DNA of 64,000 nt, from contig JAYFNX010000011.1 of the NCBI GenBank assembly GCA_034933245.1, positions 1-64,000 on the forward strand, given 5' to 3'. The DNA is from Pelethousia sp034933245 (GTDB lineage Bacteria; Bacillota; Clostridia; Christensenellales; CAG-138). Made by a program: the position numbers and the translations under genes. Shown here in pieces: positions 62,489 to 64,000 of the stretch (position 1 is its first letter; every line of letters starts with the position of its first letter). The notes under the pieces were generated by a model. That model searched no databases. It was not told the DNA's origin and saw only the letters and a list, made by a program, of their open reading frames with translations.

Positions 62489-63991
62489 TCATTGGGCTGC
62501 GGGATTGGTGGGCGGCGGGAGGGTAGCATCACCTGTTCCACGGATGATTTTCTGCGCAACGGCCCGATACCGGTCAGTATAGATCAAATCTTTTGAAACC
62601 AGTTCATCGCCTTGGTAGGTGTTTATGTATACATCCGCAACATAGCCCACCCTGTCTTTCGCTTCAACTTGTTCATACCCAACGGGCCAGTCGGGATTGT
62701 CCGTATACTCCGTTTCGCCGGGGGCCAATTCTTCCACGGTAATGCCTTCCGGCACGTAACGCACGCCCTCTGGAAGGGGCTGGCCGTATATATAGATGGT
62801 CATTTTGTAGTTTACCTGGTCGCAGTCCGCAAAAATATAAAGGGGCGTATCCATCTGGTTGATAAACACCAGATTTTTACCGCCGGTAGATACCGTGGCA
62901 TCCAAGCCTCTGTCCGCATAGGCGCTGGGCCAGGAATGCTTGTTGCGCTCGGTAATGTTGATGGGCGCGGCAAGGGCGGTCTCTGCCGAGGCCTTCACAT
63001 CGCTGCGCACGGCGCCGGCCTCCAGCAAGGAAATATACAGCGTTGTGGAAACTTGACAAATGCCGCCGCCAGGCTGCATTTCATACCGGTCGCCATTAAC
63101 GATGCCGGGAGCCAGCGGCCAGCCGCCCGCTTCCGTGCGAGGCCCGATGAACTCGTTAAAATCCAAGGTCTCCCCAGGCTGCACCACCGCGCCGTTTAAC
63201 AAGGTGGTGGCCTTTTGAATGTTGCCTACTCGGTTCTTTTCCCGGCCGCTGCGGCTGGAAAAGTCGGTTTGGTAGGTGGCGCGCAGCTGGGTATTTGCTT
63301 GTATCTGATTTAGCGTGGTCTTAGGCTCGGTAAGCACCAATTCAGGATCAAGCTGGGCTTGATAATTGCCGGCGCTAAGGCAAGCGAGGATCTCCTTGGC
63401 CAAGGTGGTCTCATCCAGTATATAACCGTTTACGCCTTCCGCATAGGTAAAAGAGGGAAGTTTGCTCTCGCTGGAAGCCCAGAAGGCATAGGGCTCGGCG
63501 GAGGGCTCTACGGGCAGCGTATCGATAGTCCGGCCGATGGTTGCAAGACGCGCAACCAAGGCGTCTTCATCTGCTGTAAAGGTAACGGTAAACTTGCGCC
63601 CGTTTTCTTCCAAATCGCGCAGCACTTTTCTGTTTTCAGAACGGGTGCCGCTCCGGCCCACAAGCATGGCCTCGGCCAGAACGGTATCCAGGTTACTTTT
63701 TGCCTTTAAGTCTGCCGCGGTGAAAAGCCAAAGGGAGTTTTCATGCCGTATACCGATGTTGATGATGGCCGCGGATGCCTCTACATGCGGTAGAAGAGCC
63801 TCTCGTGCTTCGGCAATGGTCATACCGGCCACGTTTTTATCATCTATGACAATCCCGTTTAAAAATGTACCTTTATTCAAATATTTCTGCAATTTTTTAT
63901 CGCTTGGAAGTGCGCAAACCTGCCCCCAAGCCACAAGTGAGGCTATGAACAGAACGGCCAATAAAATAAGTGCGTGGCCAGCCAGCCTCAT
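62489..63991 (-). CDS. VanW-family membrane protein, possibly extending past the window edge
   Basis: 500 residues from the ATG at 63991. Signal-anchor helix (about 5-24), PG_binding_4-type segment GIVIDDKNVAGMTIAEA (46-62), VanW domain with GGGICQVSTT (Cys312), and a C-terminal domain with a Pro-rich end. The frame is open to base 64000, and the first paralogue has a cytoplasmic stretch before the helix, so the true start may lie outside. Third VanW paralogue of the window. Confidence 0.83.
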   Translation of the reverse strand: MRLAGHALILLAVLFIASLVAWGQVCALPSDKKLQKYLNKGTFLNGIVIDDKNVAGMTIAEAREALLPHVEASAAIINIGIRHENSLWLFTAADLKAKSNLDTVLAEAMLVGRSGTRSENRKVLRDLEENGRKFTVTFTADEDALVARLATIGRTIDTLPVEPSAEPYAFWASSESKLPSFTYAEGVNGYILDETTLAKEILACLSAGNYQAQLDPELVLTEPKTTLNQIQANTQLRATYQTDFSSRSGREKNRVGNIQKATTLLNGAVVQPGETLDFNEFIGPRTEAGGWPLAPGIVNGDRYEMQPGGGICQVSTTLYISLLEAGAVRSDVKASAETALAAPINITERNKHSWPSAYADRGLDATVSTGGKNLVFINQMDTPLYIFADCDQVNYKMTIYIYGQPLPEGVRYVPEGITVEELAPGETEYTDNPDWPVGYEQVEAKDRVGYVADVYINTYQGDELVSKDLIYTDRYRAVAQKIIRGTGDATLPPPTNPAAQ

Positions 63992-64000
63992 AAGGCGGGG

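Noticed and set aside
1..64000. CRISPR arrays, insertion sequences, prophage, rRNA or tRNA genes
   Set aside because: No regularly spaced repeats, transposase or phage genes, or structural RNA signatures were seen on either strand.

Overview
The window looks like chromosomal DNA of a strictly anaerobic, spore-forming member of the Clostridia (Bacillota) with moderately high GC content. The evidence is a spoVAC-spoVAD-spoVAE spore-germination operon, NfnAB (ferredoxin-linked NADPH chemistry), Rex, a selenium-dependent molybdenum hydroxylase, Clostridia-type GGAGG ribosome sites, and many lipoprotein-based ABC/TRAP importers. I see no rRNA, tRNA, CRISPR array, insertion sequence or prophage.

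Layout. (1) 1-13.2 kb: an E2-fold acyltransferase homologue, thrC, a four-gene BMP-type (nucleoside-like) ABC importer, serC-serA, a zinc-ribbon protein, and nfnA-nfnB. (2) 13.5-16 kb: a polar amino acid ABC importer. (3) 16.1-23 kb: a selenium locus. It holds yedE (Se transporter), a TusA-like YedF, a DUF3343 Se/S carrier, selD (itself a selenoprotein with an in-frame UGA), a membrane-anchored protein with a sigma-region-2-like N-terminus, an XdhC-dUTPase fusion, and a divergent NifS-like desulfurase. (4) 23.2-36.5 kb: a catabolic region. An M20 amidohydrolase and a PLP enzyme diverge from a PucR regulator. PucR is followed by one long gene set: a PreA-like Fe-S/FMN reductase, a TRAP transporter (dctPQM), and a four-subunit molybdenum hydroxylase whose Mo subunit is split into two genes, as in nicotinate dehydrogenase. 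(5) 36.5-39 kb: spoVA genes. (6) 39-50 kb: a VanW protein, panT-like/coaX, a ribbon-helix-helix regulator, an M20 peptidase, and a DUF3798-type ABC importer. (7) 50-64 kb: dabb-uvrB-uvrA-nitroreductase, rex with a 36-residue rubredoxin-like protein, two more VanW proteins, a GntR regulator, a solitary DNA methyltransferase and an aspartate-type aminotransferase.

How it fits together. The selenium locus would supply selenophosphate, for UGA decoding and probably for a seleno-molybdenum cofactor. XdhC-type proteins insert and sulfurate (or selenate) that cofactor. The obvious client is the split hydroxylase 12 kb away. With the TRAP importer and the PreA-like reductase, the hydroxylase suggests an anaerobic route: import of an anionic N-heterocycle, hydroxylation, then ring reduction under PucR control. 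The substrate cannot be read from sequence.

Recurring themes: all four solute-binding lipoproteins carry an Ala/Glu/Pro-rich tether after the lipobox, and each of their genes is followed by a stem-loop before the permease/ATPase genes. Three VanW-family paralogues lie within 25 kb.
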